Source: Bacteroidales bacterium (GTDB lineage Bacteria > Bacteroidota > Bacteroidia > Bacteroidales > UBA6680). Taken from it: 64,000 bases of DNA. The notes under the pieces were generated by a model that saw nothing but the letters and a program-made list of their open reading frames with translations, was not told the origin of the DNA and did not search any database. Where the stretch lies: positions 62,001-126,000 of the forward strand of contig JAOARD010000011.1 of the NCBI GenBank assembly GCA_025210735.1. The letters run 5' to 3'. Positions 36,981 through 44,987 of this stretch are shown piece after piece. Every line of letters starts with the position of its first letter. Positions within the stretch are counted from its first letter, which is position 1. Both the position numbers and the translations under genes were made by a program.

Positions 36981-36994
36981 TTGTTGATTAACAA
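36981..36994 (+). promoter_or_regulatory. FNR/CRP-like palindrome upstream of the cyd operon
   Basis: TTGTT-N4-AACAA resembles the TTGAT-N4-ATCAA sites of the CRP/FNR family and ends 44 bases before the DUF4492 start. Regulator binding is inference. Confidence 0.5.
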
Positions 36995-37038
36995 ATAAGC
37001 AGGTTGCATACGAACGTTGAAAAAGAAAATTTAAACTT

Positions 37039-37254
37039 ATGAAGCGAAATATCTTTATACGAGTTGTCGACTTTTATGTCGAAGGATTTAAGAGCATGCA
37101 GGTTGGCAAAAAACTATGGTTGATTATTCTTATTAAACTGTTTATATTTTTTGTGTTGATGAAAATGTTCTTTTTCCCAAACGAACTTAAAACAAAGTAT
37201 AAGGATGATGAAGGAAGAAGTAATCACGTATTAGAACAATTAACAAATAAATAA
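37039..37254 (+). CDS. DUF4492 protein, first gene of the cytochrome bd operon
   Basis: 71 residues with one membrane helix (LWLIILIKLFIFFVLMKMFFF) after a basic N-terminal amphipathic segment (MKRNIFIRVVDFYVEGFKSM), and a short polar C-terminal tail. DUF4492 proteins regularly precede cydA in Bacteroidota. The stop is five bases before the cydA ATG, so translation is probably coupled. The proposed role as assembly factor or accessory subunit of the bd oxidase is inference from location. Confidence 0.5.
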   Translation: MKRNIFIRVVDFYVEGFKSMQVGKKLWLIILIKLFIFFVLMKMFFFPNELKTKYKDDEGRSNHVLEQLTNK

Positions 37255-37259
37255 CTGTA

Positions 37260-38810
37260 ATGATTGAAAATTTAGATCCCTCGTTAGTCGATTGGTCCAG
37301 ATATCAGTTTGCATTAACAGCAATTTACCACTGGATATTTGTGCCTTTAACATTAGGTCTGGCATTTATTATTGCCATAATGGAGACTATTTATGTAAAA
37401 ACCGGAGATCCGGAATGGAAACGCATTACTAAATTCTGGATGACACTATTTGGTGTAAACTTTGCCATTGGTGTGGCAACAGGTATTATTCTGGAATTTG
37501 AGTTTGGTACAAACTGGTCTAATTACTCCTGGTTTGTTGGCGATATTTTCGGAGCACCCCTCGCCATTGAAGGTATAATGGCGTTCTTTATGGAATCTAC
37601 CTTTATAGCTATTATGTTCTTTGGGTGGAACAAGGTTAGTAAGAAATTTCACCTTGCAGCCTCCTGGTTAACAGCAATTGGAGCAAACCTCTCCGCATTG
37701 TGGATTCTTGTGGCAAATGCCTGGATGCAAAATCCGGTAGGAACAACATTTAATCCGGTTACGGCCCGTAATGAGATGACAAGTTTCTGGGATGTTGCAC
37801 TGTCGTCAACCGCAATAAATAAATTTTTGCATACAATAACACAAGGATACATACTGGGAGCAATATTTGTTATAGGTGTAAGTTGCTGGTTTCTACTTAA
37901 AAAACGCGAGATACTGTTTGCTAAACGCAGTATTATTGTAGCAGCAGCTTTCGGTCTTATATTCTCTCTTGTAGTTATTGGTACCGGCGACAGTTCTGCA
38001 AAAGATGTGGCAAAATATCAACCAATGAAATTTGCTGCAATGGAGGGACTTAAAAAAGGATCTGAAGGACAAGGTATTGTGGCATTTGGTATACTTAAGG
38101 AATTTGGCGAAGAGAAAAACGTAGACTTCCACTTTAAATTAGAGATACCTAAGATGTTATCGTTCCTTTCAGATTACGACTTTAACTCATTTGTTCCGGG
38201 TATTGATGATATTATTGAAGGAAATGAGGAGCACGGACTTATGCCTGCTCAGGAGAAGATAGAGAGAGGAAAAGTGGCTATTGATGCTCTTAGAGCTCTT
38301 AATACAGCTAAACAAGATAACGATACCGAAAAACTGAACGAGCTTATTGCACTGTTTCAGGATAAAGACTTTAAAGAGAACTACTTTAAATATTTCGGAT
38401 ACGGATACTTTAAAGATACAAAAGACCTGATACCTAATGTGCCACTGGTATTTTACAGTTTCCATATAATGGTAATTCTGGGAACATTCTTTGTTGCAAT
38501 GTTTGCACTGTTCCTTTACATGGGAATAAAGAATAAAATTAAGAACCAGAGATGGCTGTTTTATTTGGGTATATTGTCGATACCACTTGTATACGTTGCA
38601 TCGCAAACAGGATGGATTGTTGCAGAGGTAGGACGTCAGCCATGGGTAATACAGAACCTTATGCCTGTTAAAGTTGCAGTATCGCAGGTTAGTACAACAA
38701 CTGTTCAGACAACATTCTGGTTATTTGCAACAATATTTACCGGGCTGCTTATAGCTGAACTTAGAATTATGTTTAAACAGATTAAAATAGGACCAAAAGA
38801 AGGGAAATAG
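37260..38810 (+). CDS. cydA: Cytochrome bd ubiquinol/menaquinol oxidase subunit I
   Basis: 516 residues. It is the quinol-oxidising subunit of the high-affinity terminal oxidase that reduces O2 to water in the inner membrane. His24 (ALTAIYHWIF) is the expected heme b595 ligand; 'GVNFAIGVATGIILEFEFGTNW' and 'VAEVGRQPWVIQNLMP' are strong family blocks. A long soluble segment between ~240 and 375 corresponds to the Q-loop region. It overlaps neither neighbour: DUF4492 is five bases upstream and cydB two bases downstream. It points to microaerobic respiration or oxygen scavenging beside the anaerobic hydrogenase system. Confidence 0.5.
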   Translation: MIENLDPSLVDWSRYQFALTAIYHWIFVPLTLGLAFIIAIMETIYVKTGDPEWKRITKFWMTLFGVNFAIGVATGIILEFEFGTNWSNYSWFVGDIFGAPLAIEGIMAFFMESTFIAIMFFGWNKVSKKFHLAASWLTAIGANLSALWILVANAWMQNPVGTTFNPVTARNEMTSFWDVALSSTAINKFLHTITQGYILGAIFVIGVSCWFLLKKREILFAKRSIIVAAAFGLIFSLVVIGTGDSSAKDVAKYQPMKFAAMEGLKKGSEGQGIVAFGILKEFGEEKNVDFHFKLEIPKMLSFLSDYDFNSFVPGIDDIIEGNEEHGLMPAQEKIERGKVAIDALRALNTAKQDNDTEKLNELIALFQDKDFKENYFKYFGYGYFKDTKDLIPNVPLVFYSFHIMVILGTFFVAMFALFLYMGIKNKIKNQRWLFYLGILSIPLVYVASQTGWIVAEVGRQPWVIQNLMPVKVAVSQVSTTTVQTTFWLFATIFTGLLIAELRIMFKQIKIGPKEGK

Positions 38811-38812
38811 TT

Positions 38813-39976
38813 ATGTTTGAATCGTTATCATATATTTTACTACAGCAGTACTGGTGGATGATTATATCTCTACTGGGAAGTTTATTGGTTTTTCTTCTGT
38901 TTGTTCAGGGCGGACAGACAATGATATATACATTAGGTAAAACAGATATTGAGCGTACAATGCTTGTTAACTCTCTTGGACGTAAGTGGGAATTTACATT
39001 TACCACCCTTGTTACATTTGGAGGAGCATTCTTTGCATCATTTCCGCTATTCTACTCAACAAGTTTTGGTGGAGCTTACTGGGTATGGATGATAATACTG
39101 TTTGCGTTTATTCTGCAAGCTGTATCGTATGAATTCAGGTCTAAACCTAACAACTTTTTCGGGAAACGCGTATTTGAGTCATTCCTGTTTATTAACGGAG
39201 TAATAGGAACTGTATTTTTAGGTGTTGCAGTAGCAACATTCTTTACCGGATCAGAATTTATAGTAGATAAAACAGCTATTACAAATGTTGAATCGCCTGT
39301 AATATCAAGATGGGCAGGTGCAGCAAGAGGACTTGAGGCTGTACTTAACTTTACTAATGTTGCATTAGGACTTGCTGTATTTTTCCTTGCACGTATTATA
39401 GCATCGCTATATTTTCGTAACTCAATTGATAATAAAGCAATATCTGAGAGAATAAAAAAACAGTTGCTTTACAATACAGTACCATTCCTGATATTCTTCC
39501 TTTGGTTCCTGTTTGCACTAATCCTGAAAGATGGATTTGCTGTTAACCCCGATACAAAAGAGGTTACTATGGAACCATATAAATATCTGAACAACTTTCT
39601 TGAGATGCCAATAGTACTATCGGTATTCCTTATTGGTGTTGTATCGGTACTATATGGTATTATAAAGTCGTACTTTAAGTTTGATACCTTCTCAAACAAA
39701 GGTGTATGGTATGTTGGTATAGGAACAATACTTACAGTGTTTGCACTATTCCTTCTGTCAGGATTTAACAATACGGCTTACTATCCATCAGTTACTGATC
39801 TGCAAAGCTCTCTTACAATAGAGAACAGTTCATCAAGTAAGTTTACGCTTACTGCTATGAGTTATGTATCGTTAATGGTTCCGTTTGTTGCATGGTATAT
39901 TTGGTATGCATGGAAAGCTATTAATAAAAAGAAGATAGATCAGGATGAGATGGAGACAGACTCACACGTTTATTAA
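38813..39976 (+). CDS. cydB: Cytochrome bd oxidase subunit II
   Basis: 387 residues with eight or more membrane helices; pairs with CydA to form the oxidase core. It opens with LLQQYWWMIISLLGSLLVFLLFVQGGQTM, the conserved first helix, and includes FGGAYWVWMIILFAFILQAVSYEFRSKP (family: Q-A-x-S-Y-E-F-R). The start is two bases behind cydA. A 39-aa single-helix ORF follows 15 bases after its stop and precedes the operon terminator. Confidence 0.5.
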   Translation: MFESLSYILLQQYWWMIISLLGSLLVFLLFVQGGQTMIYTLGKTDIERTMLVNSLGRKWEFTFTTLVTFGGAFFASFPLFYSTSFGGAYWVWMIILFAFILQAVSYEFRSKPNNFFGKRVFESFLFINGVIGTVFLGVAVATFFTGSEFIVDKTAITNVESPVISRWAGAARGLEAVLNFTNVALGLAVFFLARIIASLYFRNSIDNKAISERIKKQLLYNTVPFLIFFLWFLFALILKDGFAVNPDTKEVTMEPYKYLNNFLEMPIVLSVFLIGVVSVLYGIIKSYFKFDTFSNKGVWYVGIGTILTVFALFLLSGFNNTAYYPSVTDLQSSLTIENSSSSKFTLTAMSYVSLMVPFVAWYIWYAWKAINKKKIDQDEMETDSHVY

Positions 39977-39991
39977 TAAAAAACTAAAGTT

Positions 39992-40111
39992 ATGACATAT
40001 TCATTAGTAATGCTGGTTGTATGGCCGGTGCTTATAGTAGCAAGTTATTTCTTTGTTAAATGGAGTCTTAAAAAGTTCCATAATAATATAGATTTGAATA
40101 ACGAAAAATAG
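39992..40111 (+). CDS. 39-aa single-helix protein behind cydB, CydX-like
   Basis: ATG 39992 to TAG 40111. MTYSLVMLVVWPVLIVASYF is one hydrophobic helix followed by a basic patch FVKWSLKKFHNN and a polar tail. Position (15 bases after cydB, before the terminator), size and topology match CydX/CbdX, the small third subunit that stabilises the bd oxidase in Proteobacteria. Sequence identity to CydX is not evident, so the assignment rests on context. Confidence 0.5.
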   Translation: MTYSLVMLVVWPVLIVASYFFVKWSLKKFHNNIDLNNEK

Positions 40112-40118
40112 ATTATAT

Positions 40119-40150
40119 AAGCGGATTCACTGTAATCCGCTTTATTTTTT
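40119..40150 (+). terminator. Terminator of the cyd operon
   Basis: A perfect 9-bp stem AAGCGGATT/AATCCGCTT with a 6-nt loop, followed by a T-rich run. Confidence 0.5.
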
Positions 40151-40182
40151 CTCTTATCACATATAGTTTAATTGTTATTAAG

Positions 40183-40190
40183 TAACTTTG
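40183..40190 (+). promoter_or_regulatory. -7 box TAACTTTG before the DAHP synthase gene
   Basis: Matches TAnnTTTG, 22 bases upstream of the ATG. No clear -33 box. Confidence 0.5.
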
Positions 40191-40212
40191 CTCGAATTTT
40201 TAAAGAACAGAG

Positions 40213-41313
40213 ATGGGGGTTGAGCTTGATATTATACCTGTTGCAGATTGGTTTACCGATATATCTGATTATCCTGTAATAATCTCAGGGCCATGTAGTG
40301 CTGAGAGTTATCAACAGGTTGTTGATACTGCCGAACAACTACATAAAACCGGAAAGGTTAATGTATTCAGAGCGGGTGTATGGAAACCACGTACCAGACC
40401 AAATAGCTTTGAGGGTGTTGGAGAGATAGCTTTTGAGTGGCTTAAAGAGGTAAAAGATAGATTTGGCTTTAAGATTGCTGTTGAGGTTGCAAGCAAAGAG
40501 CATGTGCGTATTGCACTGCGTAATAAGGTAGATATCCTGTGGATTGGAGCACGTACAGCATCAAACCCATTCTCAATGACAGAGCTTGCTACAGAATTGG
40601 CAGGCACAGATATCCCAGTTCTGGTTAAAAACCCTGTAAACCCTGATATTGAACTATGGATTGGTGCTTTAGAACGCCTTAATAAAGCAGGGATAAAAAA
40701 GATTGCAGCAATACACAGAGGATTCTTTCCGTTTGAACCATCACAATTCAGAAATATTCCGCTTTGGGAGGTTCCTATAGAGCTAAAGTTACGTTGTCCG
40801 CAGTTATCAATAATTAACGACCCAAGTCATATAGCCGGCGACAGAGCACTATTGTATGATGTTGCACAAAAGGCAATGGATCTTGACTTCTGCGGATTAA
40901 TGATAGAGTCGCACTGTAGTCCGGACAAAGCAAAGAGCGATGCAAAACAGCAGGTAACACCTGATGATCTTAATGCTTTATTAAGTAAACTGGTAATACG
41001 TAACAACAGGTCGTCAGACAAATCATATAAAGACCAGATAGATGCATACCGTAAACAGATTGATGAGATAGATGACAGACTTCTTAATCTGTTGTGGCAA
41101 CGCATGGATGTTGTACGACGTATAGGAGATATTAAAAACAGAAACGATGTAAAAATACTTCAGCTTAACAGATGGGAGAGCCTTGTACGAAAACTAATAA
41201 CTAAAGGAACCAGACTTGGACTGAGCGAAGTATTTATAAAAAAATTACTCCAGCTTGTCCATAAAGAATCTATACAACAACAAGCTGAAGTAATGAATAA
41301 AAAGGAGGATTAA
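40213..41313 (+). CDS. Bifunctional DAHP synthase / chorismate mutase type II
   Basis: 366 residues. The first ~265 are a short type I-beta 3-deoxy-7-phosphoheptulonate synthase: IISGPCSAES, FRAGVWKPRTRPNSFEGVG, WIGARTASNPFSM, LVKNPVNPD, AAIHRGF, DPSHIAGD and IESHCSPDKAKSDAKQQV. The last ~90 are an AroQ-type chorismate mutase: YKDQIDAYRKQIDEIDDRLLNLLWQRMDVVRRIGDIK. The enzyme controls entry into the shikimate pathway and the branch to Phe/Tyr, the mutase domain probably also giving feedback control. The stop codon overlaps that of purS on the other strand. Confidence 0.5.
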   Translation: MGVELDIIPVADWFTDISDYPVIISGPCSAESYQQVVDTAEQLHKTGKVNVFRAGVWKPRTRPNSFEGVGEIAFEWLKEVKDRFGFKIAVEVASKEHVRIALRNKVDILWIGARTASNPFSMTELATELAGTDIPVLVKNPVNPDIELWIGALERLNKAGIKKIAAIHRGFFPFEPSQFRNIPLWEVPIELKLRCPQLSIINDPSHIAGDRALLYDVAQKAMDLDFCGLMIESHCSPDKAKSDAKQQVTPDDLNALLSKLVIRNNRSSDKSYKDQIDAYRKQIDEIDDRLLNLLWQRMDVVRRIGDIKNRNDVKILQLNRWESLVRKLITKGTRLGLSEVFIKKLLQLVHKESIQQQAEVMNKKED

Positions 41314-41564
41314 CTTAACTCCTTAATCTCGTATTCAAACCCTTCCATAATTGGGTTTATTAGTACCTTATTACAAATCTCTTCTGTTTTAGTAGCTGCC
41401 TCCTTTTGGTTGGCTGCTTCTAACTCAAGAGTAATGTGCTTACCAATTCTTACATTCTCAACTGACGGAAAACCTATGTTATGCATAGTGTTTGTAACTG
41501 CTTTACCTTGTGGGTCAAGTAATGCTTTTAAAGGCATAACATTAATATCTACAATGAACTTCAT
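41310..41564 (-). CDS. purS: Phosphoribosylformylglycinamidine synthase subunit PurS
   Basis: The start is at MKFIVDINVMPLKALLDPQG (ATG ending 41564), giving 84 residues, the usual PurS length; the frame open to 41609 would run into pssA. Motifs: LLDPQGKAVTNTMHNIGF and VRIGKHITLELEA. PurS bridges PurL and PurQ in the small-subunit form of FGAM synthase (purine synthesis step 4); purL and purQ are not in the window. It lies 22 bases behind pssA in the same direction, so it is probably in that transcript. Confidence 0.5.
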   Translation of the reverse strand: MKFIVDINVMPLKALLDPQGKAVTNTMHNIGFPSVENVRIGKHITLELEAANQKEAATKTEEICNKVLINPIMEGFEYEIKELS

Positions 41565-41586
41565 GATAATATGTTTTATTGATACT

Positions 41587-42312
41587 CTATTTTTTAATAA
41601 TGTTTTCAATCACCGAAAGTAATATATAAACAACTATTATAATCGGTATAGCTACAATTCTAAAAATCACCAGCAAAATTAGCGAAATTACAATAAAAAC
41701 GAAGCGTATTTTATTATCGTTGAACCTTAAATTCTTGAATTTTAACGAAAATAAAGGTAACTCGGCTACCAGCATACATGCAAATAGTACACTTACAGCT
41801 GCAAGAACAAACTGATTGTATATAATAGTTGAATATTCCGGGTAATACTTTACAATTAATGGTAACGACAATATTACAAGCGCATTTGCTGGTGTTGGTA
41901 ACCCAATAAACGACGATGTTTGTCTCTCATCAATATTAAACTTAGCTAACCTAAGAGCAGAGAATACAGCAATAAGTAAAGCTGTAGACGATAAAGCAAT
42001 CTCTCCTGCTGTTAAATCAAAGAAACTATCTTTGCCAAATGTGATAAGAAACATCTTTAGAACAATTACAGCCGGAGCAGTACCAAAACTTATCATATCA
42101 GCTAAAGAGTCCAGTTGTTTTCCAATATCAGAATATGCTTTTAGCAATCTGGCACTCATTCCGTCAAAGAAATCGAAGATGGCAGCAGCAATTATAAGGG
42201 CTGAAGCCAGATCCAGTCTGTTCTCAAAAGCCATAATTACAGACAGTACTCCACAAACAATATTAAGCGATGTGATAAAATTCGGGATGCAATTTATAAT
42301 GTATCGTATCAT
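41587..42312 (-). CDS. pssA: CDP-diacylglycerol--serine O-phosphatidyltransferase
   Basis: 241 residues, polytopic. The CDP-alcohol phosphatidyltransferase motif is perfect: D47-xx-D50-G51-xx-A54-R55-x8-G64-x3-D68-x3-D72. Opening IPNFITSLNIVCG and later RLAKFNI, SFIGLPTPANA fit PssA. It makes phosphatidylserine, the substrate of Psd (20089-20982), using CDP-diacylglycerol from CdsA (33722-34552). Upstream, a -7 box TATTTTTG lies at 42328 on the minus strand. Confidence 0.5.
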   Translation of the reverse strand: MIRYIINCIPNFITSLNIVCGVLSVIMAFENRLDLASALIIAAAIFDFFDGMSARLLKAYSDIGKQLDSLADMISFGTAPAVIVLKMFLITFGKDSFFDLTAGEIALSSTALLIAVFSALRLAKFNIDERQTSSFIGLPTPANALVILSLPLIVKYYPEYSTIIYNQFVLAAVSVLFACMLVAELPLFSLKFKNLRFNDNKIRFVFIVISLILLVIFRIVAIPIIIVVYILLSVIENIIKK

Positions 42313-42327
42313 TTTTCGTTGTTTTTA

Positions 42328-42357
42328 CAAAAATAGACTAAAAAAGAGATTACCAAG
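42328..42357 (-). promoter_or_regulatory. pssA promoter
   Basis: Minus-strand TATTTTTG (42328-42335) matches TAnnTTTG; CTTG (42354-42357) sits 18 bases upstream as a near -33 box. Confidence 0.5.
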
Positions 42358-42377
42358 ATACAACCTTGAAAAATTAT

Positions 42378-42385
42378 TATATTTG
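42378..42385 (+). promoter_or_regulatory. -7 box TATATTTG of the PorV-like gene
   Basis: Consensus -7 box 18 bases before the ATG at 42404, divergent from the pssA promoter. Confidence 0.5.
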
Positions 42386-42403
42386 TTTTAACAAAAGATG
42401 TAG

Positions 42404-43471
42404 ATGCGAAAATTATTAATATTGATATCGCTCCTGTTAATTACAGAAGTGATATCTGCACAGTTTAGGAAATACAGTAACGATTATCTGAATATTGGTG
42501 TTGGGGGGCGATCTTTTGCCATGGGTAGAGCTGTTATAGCTTCATATGACGGAGTATATTCTGCATACTGGAATCCCGCACTGTTAACCCGGATGAACAC
42601 AGATATGGATGTTGCACTAATGCACTCAGAATATTTTGCAGGTGTTTCAAAATATGACTATCTGGCAACGGCGTACAGGATAGATTCAACAAGTGTTTTG
42701 TCAGGATCGCTTATAAGGTTTGCTGTTGATGATATTCCCGGAACAATAAACCTGATTGATAAAGATGGTAACATAAATTACGACAACATAGAGAAATTCT
42801 CTGTTGCCGACTATGCACTGTTTATATCATATGCAAAACAGTCGCGTATAAAAGGTTTGTCATATGGCGGAAATGTTAAGATACTATACCGCTCTGTTGG
42901 TAAATATGCAAATGCATGGGGTATGGGCTTTGATCTGGGAGCATATTACAGACACCGCGGATGGAATTTTGCAGCAGTACTCAGAGATGCTACATCAACA
43001 TTTACAGCATGGAGTTTCAGTAAAAAGAATCTGGAGATAGTAACTACTGATGGAACTATTATAAACAGTGCCCCCGATAACAGTTTTGAGTGGATGGCAC
43101 CAAGACTTGTACTGGGAGCAGGTAAACGATTTAAGGTTTATCGTAAATTCTCTGCGCTTGCCGAACTTGATGTTGAGATGACATTTGATGGTAAAAGTAA
43201 CCAGTTAATATCATCTGATTTTATATCTTTAGAACCACAGTTAGGTTTAGAGATAGATTATAACCGACTCTTTTATCTCAGATTAGGATTGAACAACTTA
43301 CAAAATCAGGTAGGTTTTAACAAACGTGAGTATGTTGATTATCAGGTAAATTTTGGGGTAGGAGTTGAGTATATGAAGTTTAAACTTGATTATGCGCTTA
43401 CAGACTGGACTGACACAAAAGATAATTTATATTCGCATATATTCTCTTTGCGATATAGTTTTAACCTTTAA
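42404..43471 (+). CDS. PorV/PorQ-family outer-membrane protein
   Basis: 355 residues. The signal peptide ends VISA with Gln at +1. The N-terminal signature of the PorV/PorQ family is present: YLNIGVGGRSFAMGRAVIASYDGVYSAYWNPALL. The remaining strands form a barrel of the FadL type, closing SHIFSLRYSFNL with a terminal Leu after Phe-Asn. PorV shuttles T9SS cargo to the attachment complex; this protein is a homologue ('PorV2-like'), and whether it takes part in secretion is not shown. It is followed 14 bases later by the HAD gene. Confidence 0.5.
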   Translation: MRKLLILISLLLITEVISAQFRKYSNDYLNIGVGGRSFAMGRAVIASYDGVYSAYWNPALLTRMNTDMDVALMHSEYFAGVSKYDYLATAYRIDSTSVLSGSLIRFAVDDIPGTINLIDKDGNINYDNIEKFSVADYALFISYAKQSRIKGLSYGGNVKILYRSVGKYANAWGMGFDLGAYYRHRGWNFAAVLRDATSTFTAWSFSKKNLEIVTTDGTIINSAPDNSFEWMAPRLVLGAGKRFKVYRKFSALAELDVEMTFDGKSNQLISSDFISLEPQLGLEIDYNRLFYLRLGLNNLQNQVGFNKREYVDYQVNFGVGVEYMKFKLDYALTDWTDTKDNLYSHIFSLRYSFNL

Positions 43472-43485
43472 ACACAAATAGATAC

Positions 43486-43902
43486 ATGTTAAGAATTGCA
43501 GTAGATTTTGACGGAACAATAGTTGAAAATGAATACCCCAACGTTGGAAAACCTAAGCTATTTGCATTTGAGACATTAAAAATGTTGAACAGAAAAGGTC
43601 ATATACTGATATTATGGACCTGTAGAGAAGGACAAAGACTTGATGAAGCAATTGTGTTTTGTAAAGAAAACGGGGTAGAGTTCTATGCTGTTAATGCAAA
43701 CTATCCTGGCGAGGACAGATGTAATCCTTCGTCGCGCAAGATAGATGCACACATATATATTGACGACAGAAATATTGGAGGGCTTATGGGATGGACTGAT
43801 GTGTGGAATACAATTCATCCGGAAGATTCTGTTTCTGTGCAGGAGAAGAACTTTTTTAAAGGACGATTTTTTAGAAAGATAAAGAAACATGGTAATAGGT
43901 AA
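43486..43902 (+). CDS. BT0820-type HAD superfamily hydrolase
   Basis: 138 residues. The HAD motif I is DFDGT (Asp7, Asp9) at the N terminus; motif II lies in ILILWTCREG (Thr); motif IV in HIYIDDRNIGG (Asp-Asp). There is no cap domain. It matches the small Bacteroidota family typified by BT0820. The substrate is unknown; a phosphatase role is likely. Its last 14 bases overlap the start of the glutaminyl cyclase gene, so the two are translationally coupled. Confidence 0.5.
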   Translation: MLRIAVDFDGTIVENEYPNVGKPKLFAFETLKMLNRKGHILILWTCREGQRLDEAIVFCKENGVEFYAVNANYPGEDRCNPSSRKIDAHIYIDDRNIGGLMGWTDVWNTIHPEDSVSVQEKNFFKGRFFRKIKKHGNR

Positions 43903-44962
43903 ATTGAGAGGTTTAATTATTATAACTCTCTCTCTGTTGATAGTTTCGTGTGGAAACGACGAAACAAAAAGTAGCAAAAAGACAAGAGCAATAAAGGTTA
44001 AACGCGAAAAACCGGGTGTATTCAGATTTGCTCCCGGAGGTATAAAAACACTCCTGAACAGAGGTAACGAGATGAATTTTGTTTGGACAGACGATTATGA
44101 CTCTGTGCAGATAAGTATCTACGGAAAAGGAACGCATACAACTAAGGATAAATCGTACAAACTTAATACGGACAACTGGAGAGTAGGACGATACGGAATG
44201 CGTATTGTTGGATTCAGAGCCGATAAAAAATTTGAAGCACGCCGTCAGATTGATTTGTGTGCGAAGAACAAGCCTGAACAGTATAAACTAAAGGTGATTA
44301 ATAAATACCCGCATAATGAACAATCGTTTACTCAGGGGTTATTCTATAATAATGGCATGCTTTATGAAGGTACCGGTCAATATGGCGAGTCGCAGCTGTT
44401 GATGAACAATATAAAAACCGGTAAAACAGAAAAGAGTGTTAACCTTGCATCAAACTACTTTGGTGAGGGAATAACGCTTGTAGACAATAAGATATACCAG
44501 ATTACATGGATGTCGAAAAAAGCATTTGTGTATAATGCAGAGACCTTTGCACAGGAGAGAGCTGTTGATTATCAGTTTTATCAGGCATGGGGTGTAGCTA
44601 CAATAGGTAATAAGATTGTTTTAAGTGATGGTACAGCAACAATAAGAATTGTAAGTACCGACGATTTCTCAGAACTGGAATCGTTTCAGGTGTTTGACAA
44701 CAACGGAGGAGTTGATAAACTTAATGAACTTGAATATGTTGGTGGGATACTATATGCCAATGTATGGCAAAAGGATTATATTGTTATGATTGATATTGCT
44801 ACAGGAGAGGTTACCGGAAAAATTGACTGTAGTGCAATAGCATCGGCAAATGGCGATAAAATAGACAATGTATTAAACGGGATAGCATACAATCCGGTTA
44901 ATAAACATTTTTATGTTACCGGAAAACGATGGAAAAACCTATATGAGGTAACTTTTGAATAA
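43889..44962 (+). CDS. Glutaminyl-peptide cyclotransferase (glutamine cyclotransferase family), lipoprotein
   Basis: 357 residues with lipobox IVSC. After an Ig-like N-terminal domain (~35-125) comes the five-bladed propeller of plant-type glutaminyl cyclase (PF05096): YPHNEQSFTQGLFYNNGMLYEGTGQYGESQL, NYFGEGITLVDNKIYQITW, GWGVA-like QAWGVATIGNKIVLSDGTA, ELEYVGGILYANVWQKDYI, LNGIAYNPVNKHFYVTGKRW. It converts N-terminal Gln to pyroglutamate. In Bacteroidota many signal peptidase I products begin with Gln, and several in this window do; this enzyme is a good candidate to cap them in the periplasm. Confidence 0.5.
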   Translation: MVIGKLRGLIIITLSLLIVSCGNDETKSSKKTRAIKVKREKPGVFRFAPGGIKTLLNRGNEMNFVWTDDYDSVQISIYGKGTHTTKDKSYKLNTDNWRVGRYGMRIVGFRADKKFEARRQIDLCAKNKPEQYKLKVINKYPHNEQSFTQGLFYNNGMLYEGTGQYGESQLLMNNIKTGKTEKSVNLASNYFGEGITLVDNKIYQITWMSKKAFVYNAETFAQERAVDYQFYQAWGVATIGNKIVLSDGTATIRIVSTDDFSELESFQVFDNNGGVDKLNELEYVGGILYANVWQKDYIVMIDIATGEVTGKIDCSAIASANGDKIDNVLNGIAYNPVNKHFYVTGKRWKNLYEVTFE

Positions 44963-44987
44963 TTAATGATTAAACACAATTACAACA

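Noticed and set aside
36885-36998. 37-codon ORF upstream of DUF4492
   Set aside because: No ribosome binding site, no hydrophobic or conserved feature, and it spans the FNR-like palindrome; chance is the simplest reading.
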